A DNA stretch of 64,000 nucleotides from Neobacillus bataviensis (lineage in GTDB: Bacteria; Bacillota; Bacilli; Bacillales_B; DSM-18226). The notes under the pieces were generated by a model. That model did not search any database. It saw only the letters and a program-made list of their open reading frames with translations, and was not told the DNA's origin. The translations under genes were made by a program, and so were the position numbers. Shown here piece by piece: positions 34,902-44,800 of the stretch. The stretch's first letter is position 1. Every line of letters starts with the position of its first letter. The stretch spans positions 427,882 to 491,881 of the forward strand of contig NZ_JAHXYW010000005.1 in NCBI RefSeq assembly GCF_019969725.1, read 5' to 3'.

Positions 34902-36765
34902 ATGCCATCTCCCTAATTAAGTCGTGTTTTAAATTCTCTCTACATCTGTTAAAGCGGTCTATTCCGTAGGTGCCAAAATCGTCGCCCTTTGCCTCTTTAA
35001 TAACTGTCCAAGTGCTCCAAAGGAAATCCTGGAAAATTTTATTCATCAGCACTCGCTGTTGAATTTCAAGCGGGACTTCATCCTGCTGCAAATAAAGGGT
35101 TAAAAATAGTTCCTCCTCTTCTGGAGTAAAGCCACTTTCCATGGAATGTCCGGCGAGATCCCACATGGGGTCGTTCATGCCGCTGTATTCCCAGTCAATG
35201 AAATAAAGCTTATCTTCCCCGCTTTTCACCATGTTTTCAGGCACCGGATCAATATGACACGGAGTTAGTTTAATATTCATTTCTTGATAAATTCGCTTCA
35301 GAACCATAACCTGTTCTTTTACTTCCTTAAATGGGTGATACGGCTGCCCACCCGCCTCAATCATCAACCGCTCGTACTCATCCATTTTTTCAAACACATC
35401 AAAGTAGTTAGCCATCTTGAGACCCGAGTTGTGCAGCTTTCTAAAGTTATTCGTTGTCAGCTCCATGATATCTTGGCGCTTTGCCATTTTGCTGTTTAAC
35501 GTTTCGGCATTTGGAATCAGTTCGGCAATCTTTACGCCGGTTTCTTCATTAAAATACAGCAGCTCGGTATCGATACCTAACTTACTTACCAATGCGGCAT
35601 TGAATTTTTCCTCACGGCGGTTAATCATCGATTCCGTTCCATTGCCTGGGATTCGAAGCACGTACTCTTTTCCTTTGATAGCGACTTTAAAGTTTTTGTT
35701 CGTCATGCCGCCGAACGGCTGGATGTCTTCAATGTCCTCATTGGCAAGGTCAAGGGCATCCATTAAATGACTTTTTATAAAAATTTCACGGAATTCCGCT
35801 TCCTTCCGTTTTAACATCGGATAGGTTTTTTCAATAACTGTTTCATAGTGCTTCCGAGTATCAATTTCGCCCCAAATCAGATTATGCATCTTTAAGTAGC
35901 CAATATTGAAGTGGCGCGAAATGTCTAGCAGCATATATTCATAGTGTATAAGTGGGTTTTTATTGTTTTGTTGGTATTCGCTGACCATTTTGGAATACAC
36001 GTCATAGGAAATCTTGCTGATTCCAATCATTTCGCCATCGATGCGGTTAAATTGATGAATGTCTTTTGAAATTTTATGAAGATAGCCATTTTGGATTTCG
36101 ACAAACGCTTCGTCTCCGGAGCCGCTTTCATTGCTGATCAGGACCGTGTCACGCTGCGGATGCTGCAGGATTTCTCTGATTGCCCGCTCTTCAATTAAAA
36201 TATCATCCTCGACTAACAAAAAATCGCTGGTGATAAATGGCTGAGCCGCTGCTAAGGATGCCATCGATCCAGTCCATTTGTATTTAGAATTATGGACAAA
36301 CTGGATGTGGCTGAATTCAGGATGATCCTTGAATGCTTCCGGATTATATCCAGTAACCAGTACAATATGGTTGATGCCATTTTCCTGAAGGATATCCAAA
36401 TTCCTTTGCAGGAGTGTGGTGCCATCGATTTCCATTAGTCCGGCCGGCTTGTTGAACTCCTTGCGAGAACCCGCTGCTAAAATCACGGCCTGTTTAATTT
36501 CTGTTAACGGTTCTTGATGGATATTAACCTTTTTATGATGGTAAGCTTCGATTCCGCTTTGTAAAAATTCGATTCCTTTTTGTTTCAAATAATAGCTGAT
36601 ATTTCTGCCTTTTTTTTCACTATATATAAAGTCCCCGTGGGTTAAATCATGGATTAGATAATTCACCTTGCCGATAGAGATGCCGCAAAGCTCCGCCATT
36701 TTCTTTTGATTTATGTTCGAATTTTTATTAATTGCTTCTAATAATTGAAGTAAGTGCTGTTCCAT
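34885..36765 (-). CDS. licA: Fused HTH - nucleotidyltransferase - LicA-type choline kinase
   Basis: The 626-residue protein has three parts. Residues 1-80 form a winged-helix DNA-binding-like domain (INQKKMAELCGISIGKVNYL). Residues 92-310 form a LicC-like nucleotidyltransferase domain, with QAVILAAGSRKEFNKPAGLM, VLVTGYNPEAF and FLLVEDDILIEE. Residues 340-626 form a LicA/aminoglycoside-phosphotransferase-type kinase: FGGMTNKNFKVAIKGKEYVL, the CHIDPVPEN catalytic loop (503-511) and YFIDWEYSGMNDPMWDLAGH. The kinase would phosphorylate choline. The glycine-rich LAAGxGxR loop of the second domain is altered (LAAGSRKEF), so its activity is uncertain. The start at 36765 has AGGAGG 13 bases upstream with a GGGG-CCGA-CCCC hairpin between; an ATG at 36816 is possible. 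Confidence 0.88.
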   Translation of the reverse strand: MEQHLLQLLEAINKNSNINQKKMAELCGISIGKVNYLIHDLTHGDFIYSEKKGRNISYYLKQKGIEFLQSGIEAYHHKKVNIHQEPLTEIKQAVILAAGSRKEFNKPAGLMEIDGTTLLQRNLDILQENGINHIVLVTGYNPEAFKDHPEFSHIQFVHNSKYKWTGSMASLAAAQPFITSDFLLVEDDILIEERAIREILQHPQRDTVLISNESGSGDEAFVEIQNGYLHKISKDIHQFNRIDGEMIGISKISYDVYSKMVSEYQQNNKNPLIHYEYMLLDISRHFNIGYLKMHNLIWGEIDTRKHYETVIEKTYPMLKRKEAEFREIFIKSHLMDALDLANEDIEDIQPFGGMTNKNFKVAIKGKEYVLRIPGNGTESMINRREEKFNAALVSKLGIDTELLYFNEETGVKIAELIPNAETLNSKMAKRQDIMELTTNNFRKLHNSGLKMANYFDVFEKMDEYERLMIEAGGQPYHPFKEVKEQVMVLKRIYQEMNIKLTPCHIDPVPENMVKSGEDKLYFIDWEYSGMNDPMWDLAGHSMESGFTPEEEELFLTLYLQQDEVPLEIQQRVLMNKIFQDFLWSTWTVIKEAKGDDFGTYGIDRFNRCRENLKHDLIREMAYEYKK

Positions 36766-36885
36766 ATGGGGTCGGCCCCCTCCTCTGATGAATTCAATAT
36801 TTGAACGCATTAACATTGTAACGCAGCCCAGAATTTCTGTAAATAAAAAAGTCGTTTTAGGGTTAGTATTCGCAATATAGAGAGG

Positions 36886-36921
36886 AAATAAAAAAGAAGA
36901 TGGAATAATCCATCTCCATTA
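36886..36921 (-). terminator. Terminator after the M14 peptidase gene
   Basis: AGATGGA/TCCATCT with a 4-base loop, extended by a wobble pair, is followed by TTTTTT on the minus strand. Confidence 0.7.
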
Positions 36922-38670
36922 AAGATTTAGAGCTTCCTGTGCCAGCATAAGTCCAGCTGCCTGATTTTCTTTCCAAATGGTATCAAAATTAGCAAGCGGC
37001 ACTGGTTTACTAAACGTATGGGTAGAAATTTCCGGTGTGAAGCCCGGCATCTTCATGTCTTGAATAAACCAATCCGTAAAGCCGCCCCCGCTTGGATTAG
37101 GGCCTGGAAATACAAGACTGTAACCTGTTAAATTGGAGTACTTTACAGCAATTTTATAATCGCGATCATACTCTGCCTTAGCTTGATGGAAATTCCAATA
37201 AAGGATACGTCCCGAAGAGTGATAGGCAACGGCCACTTTAAACTGATGCGCTTTCGTAAAATTGTAAACCGCCTGTACTTCTGGTTCACTTAATGGCTGA
37301 TAACCTTTAAAGTTTTCAGGGGACGGCTTGCCTGTGTTACCCGCAATGTTCGCCCAGTCCGCTGGATACTGACGATTTAAATCTACCCCTCTGATATTCG
37401 CTTTCCATGAGGAAAAATCAGTCTTGTTCCCGTTTAGCTGTAATACATAGCTGGGGTTTTTCGCCGTGAAGCGCCCTTCCTGGACAAGCATCACACCATC
37501 TGGATTAACCATCGGTACGAACCAAATGGAAACCTTATTGAGAAGTGCTTTAACATTGTAACTATTGAAATTGCGATTTGCTGAATAAGAGGATGCATAT
37601 TGATCAAGCATTTCCATTAAAACATTCGTGGTCATATGCTCTCGGGCATGGTGAGAACCATTTAAAAAGATTTCCTTATCCCCTTTTCCCAGCTTTATCG
37701 CATAAATGTTCCTGCCATCAACAGACTTCCCAATTATCTGAGTCTTGATAAAACCCGGGAAATTCTTTTGAAATTTATTAATATCTGCTACCAGGTCATT
37801 GTAGGAGTAGGCCTGCTTTGGATTAACTAAATTGGCAACCCAGGCTCCATTGCTTCCTAACGTGTAACCTTGAACCGTCGTATTTTTGGCCATTATTCCA
37901 TTGGAATAAAAATAATACCAGCCATCGTCAACGATCAGCCACCCATTTGCCATTGCTCCGGAAGCTTTCAAGTAATACCAATTGTTTTGATAATAGAGCC
38001 ATCCGGTTTGCATCGCTCCATCTGGTTTTAGATAATACCACTGATTATTTACAAGCACCCAGCCGGTCGCCATCGCACCATTTTTATTCAAAAAATACCA
38101 CTGGTTTTGATAAAGTAACCAGCCGGTTTGCATCACACCTGTTTCATCAAGGTAATACCATATATTTTGTTCCTTAATCCAGCCGGTTTGCATAGCCCCT
38201 GAGTCTGGATTGAAATAGTACCATTTACCATCAATGAGAACCCAGCCTAATTGCATGGCACCCGTTTGCCCATCAAGGTAAAACGTTTGCTCTCCTTCTT
38301 GAAAAAAACCTTTCTGAAGAGCTCCTGACTCAAGATCAAAATAATATCTTTGTCCGCTGATTTCCATCCAGCCTTTTGCTTTTTCCTCACCGATATAATA
38401 GTAGGTAACGCCATTTTCCTCAACCCATCTTCCAGCTGGCATAACTTCTGCCTTTACGTTATTGGAATCCTTTGTAACCGATTGTTCGCTTGAATCAACC
38501 GTTGGAGTTTCGGCATCGGCACTTGTTTCTCCATTTAAAGATTCATCTGTCCCTGGCACACTTTCGCTTCCAGCAGATACTTCTCCTGTATTTACCGTTT
38601 CCTCAGCCGCCGCTTCAATTGGAAAAGCCAATAGGTTAAACAGTAAAAGGTTAATCAAAATTTTTTTCAT
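36919..38670 (-). CDS. Secreted M14 zinc carboxypeptidase with N-terminal choline-binding repeats
   Basis: The protein has about 583 residues: a signal peptide, an acidic Ser/Thr/Glu linker, nine choline-binding-type repeats (about 80-265) and the cap NTTVQGYTLGSNGAW. The catalytic domain comes last (about 285-583). Peptidase M14 motifs are NGSHHAREHMTTN (zinc H and E), IWFVPMVNPDGV, RGVDLNRQYPADW, VAYHSSGRILYW (zinc H) and the catalytic glutamate in GFTPEIST. The family includes gamma-D-glutamyl-diaminopimelate peptidases, so peptidoglycan is a likely substrate. The start at 38670 has GGGAG 7 bases upstream. Unusually, the terminal cap sits in the middle of the protein. Confidence 0.9.
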   Translation of the reverse strand: MKKILINLLLFNLLAFPIEAAAEETVNTGEVSAGSESVPGTDESLNGETSADAETPTVDSSEQSVTKDSNNVKAEVMPAGRWVEENGVTYYYIGEEKAKGWMEISGQRYYFDLESGALQKGFFQEGEQTFYLDGQTGAMQLGWVLIDGKWYYFNPDSGAMQTGWIKEQNIWYYLDETGVMQTGWLLYQNQWYFLNKNGAMATGWVLVNNQWYYLKPDGAMQTGWLYYQNNWYYLKASGAMANGWLIVDDGWYYFYSNGIMAKNTTVQGYTLGSNGAWVANLVNPKQAYSYNDLVADINKFQKNFPGFIKTQIIGKSVDGRNIYAIKLGKGDKEIFLNGSHHAREHMTTNVLMEMLDQYASSYSANRNFNSYNVKALLNKVSIWFVPMVNPDGVMLVQEGRFTAKNPSYVLQLNGNKTDFSSWKANIRGVDLNRQYPADWANIAGNTGKPSPENFKGYQPLSEPEVQAVYNFTKAHQFKVAVAYHSSGRILYWNFHQAKAEYDRDYKIAVKYSNLTGYSLVFPGPNPSGGGFTDWFIQDMKMPGFTPEISTHTFSKPVPLANFDTIWKENQAAGLMLAQEALNL

Positions 38671-38759
38671 TCTCAATCTCCCAAATAAAAATATATGAAA
38701 CTATGAACCTCTAATTTCACCATTTCTCAGAATATCATAGACAAATTTCGAAAAAAAGT

Positions 38760-38795
38760 GACAAAAGGACTGTGCACATGCACAGTCCTTTTAAT
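38760..38795 (-). terminator. Terminator after the 27-repeat glucosaminidase gene
   Basis: A 14-bp perfect stem, AAAAGGACTGTGCA/TGCACAGTCCTTTT, with a 2-base loop, usable in both directions. Confidence 0.85.
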
Positions 38796-38796
38796 C

Positions 38797-41451
38797 CTAT
38801 TTATATACAGGAACATCAAAATATAAAGTATATGAGCTTAAAGAATCATAGATTTTTTTGATATTGGTGACCTGCTTTACTGCCCAGCCAATATCGGTCG
38901 CATATTGATGATTCACATTGAGTGCGTTCCATCTCATTTTATAAAGTGTGTTCTGTGGGGTGGCAGCGTTAATATAGCCATTGCCAATGTAAGCTGCACC
39001 GCCGATAATCGCGGCTTCAGGTGTAAACCAGCCTTGCTTATACGCATATTCTGCTCCGCACGTATTTGGGCAGCTGTCAAAGGCATTAATGCCATACATG
39101 TTATAAACAGCTTTTGGCTCTACCGGTTTTCCATCCACTGTACTTACGATAATTTTTCCAGTTGATAGTGGAGAGGTACCATTTCCGGTTTCAAGCAAGG
39201 CATGCGAAATGAGGTATACTTCATTGACATTGTTTTGCTTGCCGGCTTGAATAAACGCGGCGCCCATATTTTGCAGAATCCCTTTTCCGTATAGGACCTT
39301 GGAATTGATATCCTGTGCATCGGCACCGGCAGTCTTATTTAACTGAAGGAACTGGAAATACTCTGCGCTCGTTGAACTAAAGTTGTTCGGATTCACATAG
39401 TAAGACAAATCTGATTCTTTCGCATTCCGCCATGTGTCATATTTAATTTGGTACCAGGTCCCTACGGTTGCAACGATTTGGACTTGGGTTCCCTGCTTTA
39501 ATGTACCGAAAATAAAAGAAGTTGCATTCGTTTCTTCGCGTACATTGAGTGTGGAGGAAGTGACCACACCTTTTGTCGGATCATTAGCATCTTTTAAAAT
39601 ATAGGTACTGCTGACATATGCCGGGCTGTTTCGATATTTATCCGTTTGTGGACTTTTTTGCATTTCCATGTCAATCATTTGCTGCAACGTCAAGTTATAT
39701 GTTGTGTTTTTTATAACTGGTCCAGGGTTCCAGACACCATTATCGAAAAAGTTATAGGTCTTGCCGTCAATGACTTGCTCTCCTGTAACCATTTTTCCAT
39801 TAGCGTCAAAATAGTACCACTGATTATCCAGCAACAGCCAGCCAATAAACATATCGCCACTTTTCGTTAAATAGTACGTAGCGCCTTTATCCGTTAACCA
39901 GCCGGTTTGCATGATCCCATCGATGTTCATGAAATACCATTTTCCATTGACGAATGCCCATCCAGTAGCCATTTTCCCGTCGCTGTTCAGATAGTACCAC
40001 TTATTATTCTCCAGCAGCCAGCCGGTTTGCATCTCGCCGGTTGTGGAAAAATAATAATAATAGCCACCGTCGGCCAGCCAGCCGGTTTGGGCAGCCCCAT
40101 CGGCTCCAAAGTAATAGGATTTGCCATCGGCAGCCAGCCAGCCGGAAATCATCATACCATTCGTATCAAAATAATACTTCCTGCCGCCGTCCGTCAGCCA
40201 GCCGGTTAACATCGCACCATCGGAACCAAAGAAGTACTTTTTATCTCCTTCGGTCAGCCAGCCTTTTAAGGCCTTACCGTCCGTACCAAGATAATACTTT
40301 TTATTCTCAACTTGCAACCAGCCGCCGGTTTGCATAACGCCATCGGCACCAAAATAGTATATTTGGTCCGCAATGGTTTGCAAGCCAGTCAGCATTTTTC
40401 CTTCTGAATCAAAATAAAAGTTTTTTTCTTCCTCCGTCAGCCAGCCCTTGTACATGGCACCATCCGTGCCAAGGTAATAGGTGCTGCCGCCATCTTGCAG
40501 CCAGCCTGTCTGCATGATGCCATCTGTAGGTGCAAAGTAATAACGGGCTCCATCAATGGTTTGCCAGCCCTTTGTCATTGCTCCCTCTTGACCGAAATAA
40601 TACTTTTTATCGTTTTCGGTCAGCCAGCCTTTAAACATGACGCCGTCTGTGCCGAGATAGTAAGAATTCTCGCCTTCGGCCAGCCACCCGGATTGCAGGG
40701 ACCCGTCTTGAGCAAAATAATAGCGTGCACCATCAATGGTTTGCCAACCTTTTGTCATCACGCCGTCCAAACCGAAGTAATACTTTTTATCACCTTCGGT
40801 CAGCCAGCCTGAAAAAATTTGGCCGTTCTGGCCGAAATAATACTTCTTATCACCATCGGTCAGCCAGCCTTTATGCATCGTACCGTCCTGGTCAAAATAC
40901 ATCACATACGCTCCATCGCGGAACCAGCCGGTAATCGGCGCTGTATTAAGGGCTCCTGATGAGGCAAAAACATATGGGTTACCATCAATCATTTTTTGGC
41001 CGGTAACCATAGCTCCACTTGTGCTTAAGTAATATTTTACATTTTTATCTACAATCCAGCCGGTTTTCATAGCGCCACTTTGGTCGAGGAAATACCAGCT
41101 GTTTGCATTAAGTAACCAACCAGTCTTCATCGCACCGCTTGACTGCAAAAAATACCAAATATTGTTTTCCTTGAGCCAGCCAGTTTTCATGATTCCTGTT
41201 TTCTTATCAAGATAGTACCATTGATTTTTATACAATAGCCAACCGGTCTTCATCGCCCCATTACTTCCAAGATAATACCAGCTATTTTTGTATTGCACCC
41301 AGCCGGTTACAGCTTTGCCTGTTGAAGTATAGTAATACCAATTGTTATTCTGAAACTTCCATGTATAGGTCACAGCCGCTTGAGTACCAGATGCAGACGA
41401 GGAGAACAACATGCCTGCCAGGACCAAAGCAGTGATCCGTTTTTTCTTCAA
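38797..41451 (-). CDS. LytB-like glucosaminidase with 27 N-terminal choline-binding-type repeats
   Basis: The protein has about 884 residues: a signal peptide, then 27 tandem repeats (about 30-590), an SH3-like segment (about 640-705; SSTLNVREETNATSFIFGTL) and a C-terminal glucosaminidase domain (about 710-884). Catalytic motifs are VYLISHALLETGNGTS with its glutamate, YNMYGINAFD and GWFTPEAAIIGGAAYIGNGY. Repeats-then-glucosaminidase is the order of pneumococcal LytB, which separates daughter cells. The first and last repeats are canonical (KWYYL); about fifteen in the middle are KKYYFG types lacking one cage tryptophan. The start is read as TTG at 41451, with GGGGGG upstream; GTG at 41466 is the alternative. 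Confidence 0.9.
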   Translation of the reverse strand: MKKKRITALVLAGMLFSSSASGTQAAVTYTWKFQNNNWYYYTSTGKAVTGWVQYKNSWYYLGSNGAMKTGWLLYKNQWYYLDKKTGIMKTGWLKENNIWYFLQSSGAMKTGWLLNANSWYFLDQSGAMKTGWIVDKNVKYYLSTSGAMVTGQKMIDGNPYVFASSGALNTAPITGWFRDGAYVMYFDQDGTMHKGWLTDGDKKYYFGQNGQIFSGWLTEGDKKYYFGLDGVMTKGWQTIDGARYYFAQDGSLQSGWLAEGENSYYLGTDGVMFKGWLTENDKKYYFGQEGAMTKGWQTIDGARYYFAPTDGIMQTGWLQDGGSTYYLGTDGAMYKGWLTEEEKNFYFDSEGKMLTGLQTIADQIYYFGADGVMQTGGWLQVENKKYYLGTDGKALKGWLTEGDKKYFFGSDGAMLTGWLTDGGRKYYFDTNGMMISGWLAADGKSYYFGADGAAQTGWLADGGYYYYFSTTGEMQTGWLLENNKWYYLNSDGKMATGWAFVNGKWYFMNIDGIMQTGWLTDKGATYYLTKSGDMFIGWLLLDNQWYYFDANGKMVTGEQVIDGKTYNFFDNGVWNPGPVIKNTTYNLTLQQMIDMEMQKSPQTDKYRNSPAYVSSTYILKDANDPTKGVVTSSTLNVREETNATSFIFGTLKQGTQVQIVATVGTWYQIKYDTWRNAKESDLSYYVNPNNFSSTSAEYFQFLQLNKTAGADAQDINSKVLYGKGILQNMGAAFIQAGKQNNVNEVYLISHALLETGNGTSPLSTGKIIVSTVDGKPVEPKAVYNMYGINAFDSCPNTCGAEYAYKQGWFTPEAAIIGGAAYIGNGYINAATPQNTLYKMRWNALNVNHQYATDIGWAVKQVTNIKKIYDSLSSYTLYFDVPVYK
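38840..41380 (-). repeat. Coding tandem array of about 60-bp units within the 27-repeat gene
   Basis: Between about 39735 and 41380 the gene is built of 60- to 63-bp units (20-21 codons). Several neighbouring units are close to identical, such as the GWLTEGDKKYYFG and GWQTIDGARYYFA types, so copy number may vary by slippage or recombination. The opposite strand shows long open frames here that are only a by-product of the repeat. Confidence 0.7.
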
Positions 41452-41466
41452 TCTCTTTCCCCCCAC

Positions 41467-41779
41467 TAAATTTCTCTATCTATTAAACTATTATTTTACT
41501 TTTTGAAAAAGTTGCTAAAGGATGAGGATGTTACGCGGAAAATAGGTCAAATTAATTAATGAATTAAAAAATTACTATGACGATTATACTAAACTTCCAG
41601 ATTTATGGATATGGAAAATCTAGTAAAAAACTCTACTAACCTATCCTTCCTAGTACAACTTTCTCATTCAAAACAATTATGTATACCTATATTGTCTCAT
41701 TTTGTCACATTTTTTCAACAAAAAATTGAAAATTATGTCGTTTTTAACATATTTGTCATATGAAGTTAATAATTGGAAC
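41467..41779. other. Intergenic region upstream of the 27-repeat gene
   Basis: About 300 AT-rich bases with the minus-strand promoter. A 62-codon ORF at 41677-41865 lacks a ribosome binding site and crosses the terminator and palindromes, so no gene is called. Confidence 0.4.
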
Positions 41780-41812
41780 AAAAAAAAAGACGAACAGATC
41801 ACTCCGTCCGTC
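41780..41812 (-). terminator. Terminator after the first S8 protease gene
   Basis: GACGGACGGA pairs with TCTGTTCGTC (two wobbles) around a 4-base loop, followed by nine T on the minus strand. Confidence 0.7.
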
Positions 41813-41817
41813 CCATA

Positions 41818-41866
41818 TGGACAAGTGTCCACAAATGGTGCCTGACACCATAAAAGTGACACCATA
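41818..41866. repeat. REP-like palindromes
   Basis: TGGACAAGTGTCCA (6-bp arms) is followed 4 bases later by TGGTGCCTGACACCA (5-bp arms), then a further GTGACACCA half-site. Such GGTG...CACC palindromes look like dispersed REP elements of bacilli. They lie between the S8 protease stop and its terminator, so they would be in the mRNA 3' end. Confidence 0.5.
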
Positions 41867-41868
41867 AA

Positions 41869-44800
41869 TTATTTAATCCAGGCTCCGTCGCTGCCAAGTT
41901 TATAGCCGCTGATGGTGGTGTTTACTGCGAGTTGGCCGGATTGGTAGAAGTAGTACCATTTGCCGCTCAGTTGAATCCATCCGGTTACCATTTCCCCCTT
42001 GGAATTTAAATAGTACCATTTGCCGTTCGGGGCAATCCAGCCGGTTTGCATTGTGCCGTCTGCACCGAGGAAATACCATTTATGATTTTCATAAACCCAT
42101 TGATTGACGGCCATTGCACCGTTTTTATTTAAGAAATACCATTTATATTTGTACTTAATCCAGCCTGTTTGCATTTTTCCATCAGCATTTAGGTAATACC
42201 AGGAATTTTTATCCTTTACCCAGCCTGTCGTTTTGACACTGTTGGTTAAGAAATACCAGGAACCGTTCTCCTTCACCCAGCCGTTGACATTTGCCCTTTG
42301 GATGGAAAGTTCTTTGACGGTTTCATTTCCAGCCAGGTCACGCAGCTTTAAGCTAACCTTGTTTTGCCCCGGTTCTAAGTCAACCTTAACTTCGACTGAG
42401 TCGTTTGCCGGTGCCTGTACATCAACAGGGCCGACAACAGCCTTCTCATACTCGTGATTATCATTCACGAATAAGGATAGATAATTAAAATTATCCTTCA
42501 GATTAAGTTTAAGCGTGATTTCATCAACACTTTCAGGGACAAGGCTTGGCGCTTTCACATCAATGATTGGTGCCGTTGAATCAATAAATACTTTTCGGGA
42601 AATCGACGACTCTTGACCAGCGTTATCCACCGCTTTCACAATGATATCGTAGAACCCATCTTTTTCAAAGGAAGCTGTAGTTGAATAGGAATACATTCCA
42701 GGCTCAGTATGTGAAAACGAAACATCTTTATTATTTACCGTTAGAGATTTTAAACCCACATCCTCTATAACAAAGCCCCCAACTGGAACCTCTTTAGCAT
42801 TGTAAGCACCATATGGCATTGTGGACCAAGGATCAATGATAATCAGTGGTTCCGCGTCCTCAACCTCGCCAATCGGAACCGAATCACCACCAAAGTTAAA
42901 AGCATAGTCGACAGCAAGTACATCGACGATGGCATTTTCCGGCAGGTCCTTCAACACATAGCGGTTCACGTCAGGTGTGACTTCATCAATCATTTCCCCA
43001 TTAACAAAGATGGCATACGCCTTAACTCCTGATCCTTCTTCAACCGTATCCCAAACAACGGATGAGGTTTTCTCATTATACTTGGCTTCAATTTGTGGTG
43101 CAGTCGTATCAACCAATACCGGAATTTCCTTTGTTTGATATTGCGCCCCTGCATAATCAATGACGGACTTGATTTGATAATAGTACAAGCCATCCTTGAC
43201 TGTTTTCCCATTCACTTTTCCATCCCATGTACGGTCATAGTTGTAGGAGAAAGGAATGCCAAGGCCATCATCAAAATAATTTTTAAATACGTCCTTTTCT
43301 GTTTTTACACGGCGGAGCAATTTTTTATTTTCATCTAAAATATTGAACTGTACATCTGAAGCATTTCTTAAAAAGGCTGGGAGCGTATTAATATCATCGT
43401 GCATCCAGTCACCATTTGGCGAGAATGCGTAGACATTCTTTTCAGGAACAGGTTCTAAGAACCAGTCATCGGAGAGCATATCATGCACCGGCTCCTCGTA
43501 TTTATTCCCCTCTTCATCTTCCCAGTCAAACAATCCTGTTAAATCAAAGAAACGAGATTCCCCTAAATCCTTAAAGCCGTCAAGTATCGATGGACGATCC
43601 CACTTTCCGTAAAAGCCAACGTAAGGGATGGTCAGGTCAGGACTAAGCTCTTTTTTTCCTTCTGTGGTTTTGTCCGCATCCGTTAATCGGACAAACCCCT
43701 CAACAAACATATCTTCCATTAACGGGACGGTCGTTTTGTTTCCATCTGCGTCAATGGCGGGTACCTTTGCTTCACTTAAATCAACATGAATACTTATGTC
43801 TTTGGATCCACCTGCAGGAACGGTAATGGTTCTCGGGCCATCCCACTTCACTCCCTGCAATCGCCCTTCATTTAAGGCGTTTTGCGCTTCGCCTTCTGGA
43901 TTTTCTTTAAGAGTATCGGCTAACACATCCGTTCTGACATTATACGTCACATCTTTATCTGTAATATTCTTAGCTTTCAGGGTCATGGTGAATTCTTTAG
44001 TGGTAAAATCCTTCAGCTCAACCTTCGCTGTACCAGTACTTTTGTTAACAACATAAACAGGAGTTTTCACCGCATTATAAGTCTGCATCATCCCAGCACC
44101 CTGCTGACGAGGCGAGAATGGCTTTCCATTAACATCATCAATGACTTTTGCCGTATTCATTAATAAAGTCTTAGCAAGATGGGTGCGTTCGCTGACTGAA
44201 AGACCCTTGAAACGCGTATCGTTCTGTAAATATTGCTGTACAAGCGCTGAACCACCGGCCACATGTGGCGCTGCCATCGACGTACCGCTATATACCCCAT
44301 ATTGATTATCATTTAACGTCGAAAGGATTCTTCCGCCAGGAGCGGTGATCTCCGGCTTTAACTCAAGGGATGGCGTGGTGCCCCAAGAGGAAAATTCCGA
44401 CATCCTGCCAGTTTCCGGATCGAGCAGCTCACCCGATTTTGCTACGTGAAAAGTTGTTTGGCCTTCTTCAATCGCGGTCTCAAGGGCCGTACCCTCTTCT
44501 TCTGAGAGCATCATAAATGGAATATCCCAGCCGCCTTGATTTTTATAAAGGGTTTCGCCATCACTATTGTAGACGATAATTCCGGCGGCACCGGCCTCTG
44601 CGGCAATCCAGGCTTTATCTGCAAGGGATAAATCACCGCGTTTGAGGACAACAATTTTCCCGGTAACATCCAATCCTTCGTAGTCTTCGGGAAAACCAGG
44701 TGCTCCATTTAAACTTACTAGCTCTAATGACTCGTTTTCTGAAGCAAGCATAGTCCAATCATCAATTCCATATCCTGTGAAAGAAGTACCCTCTACGCCA

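Noticed and set aside
39646..40934. Long plus-strand reading frames over the 27-repeat gene
   Set aside because: They mirror the repetitive minus-strand coding sequence, have no ribosome binding sites and low-complexity products.
41677..41865. 62-codon minus-strand ORF
   Set aside because: It crosses the terminator and REP-like palindromes and has no ribosome binding site.
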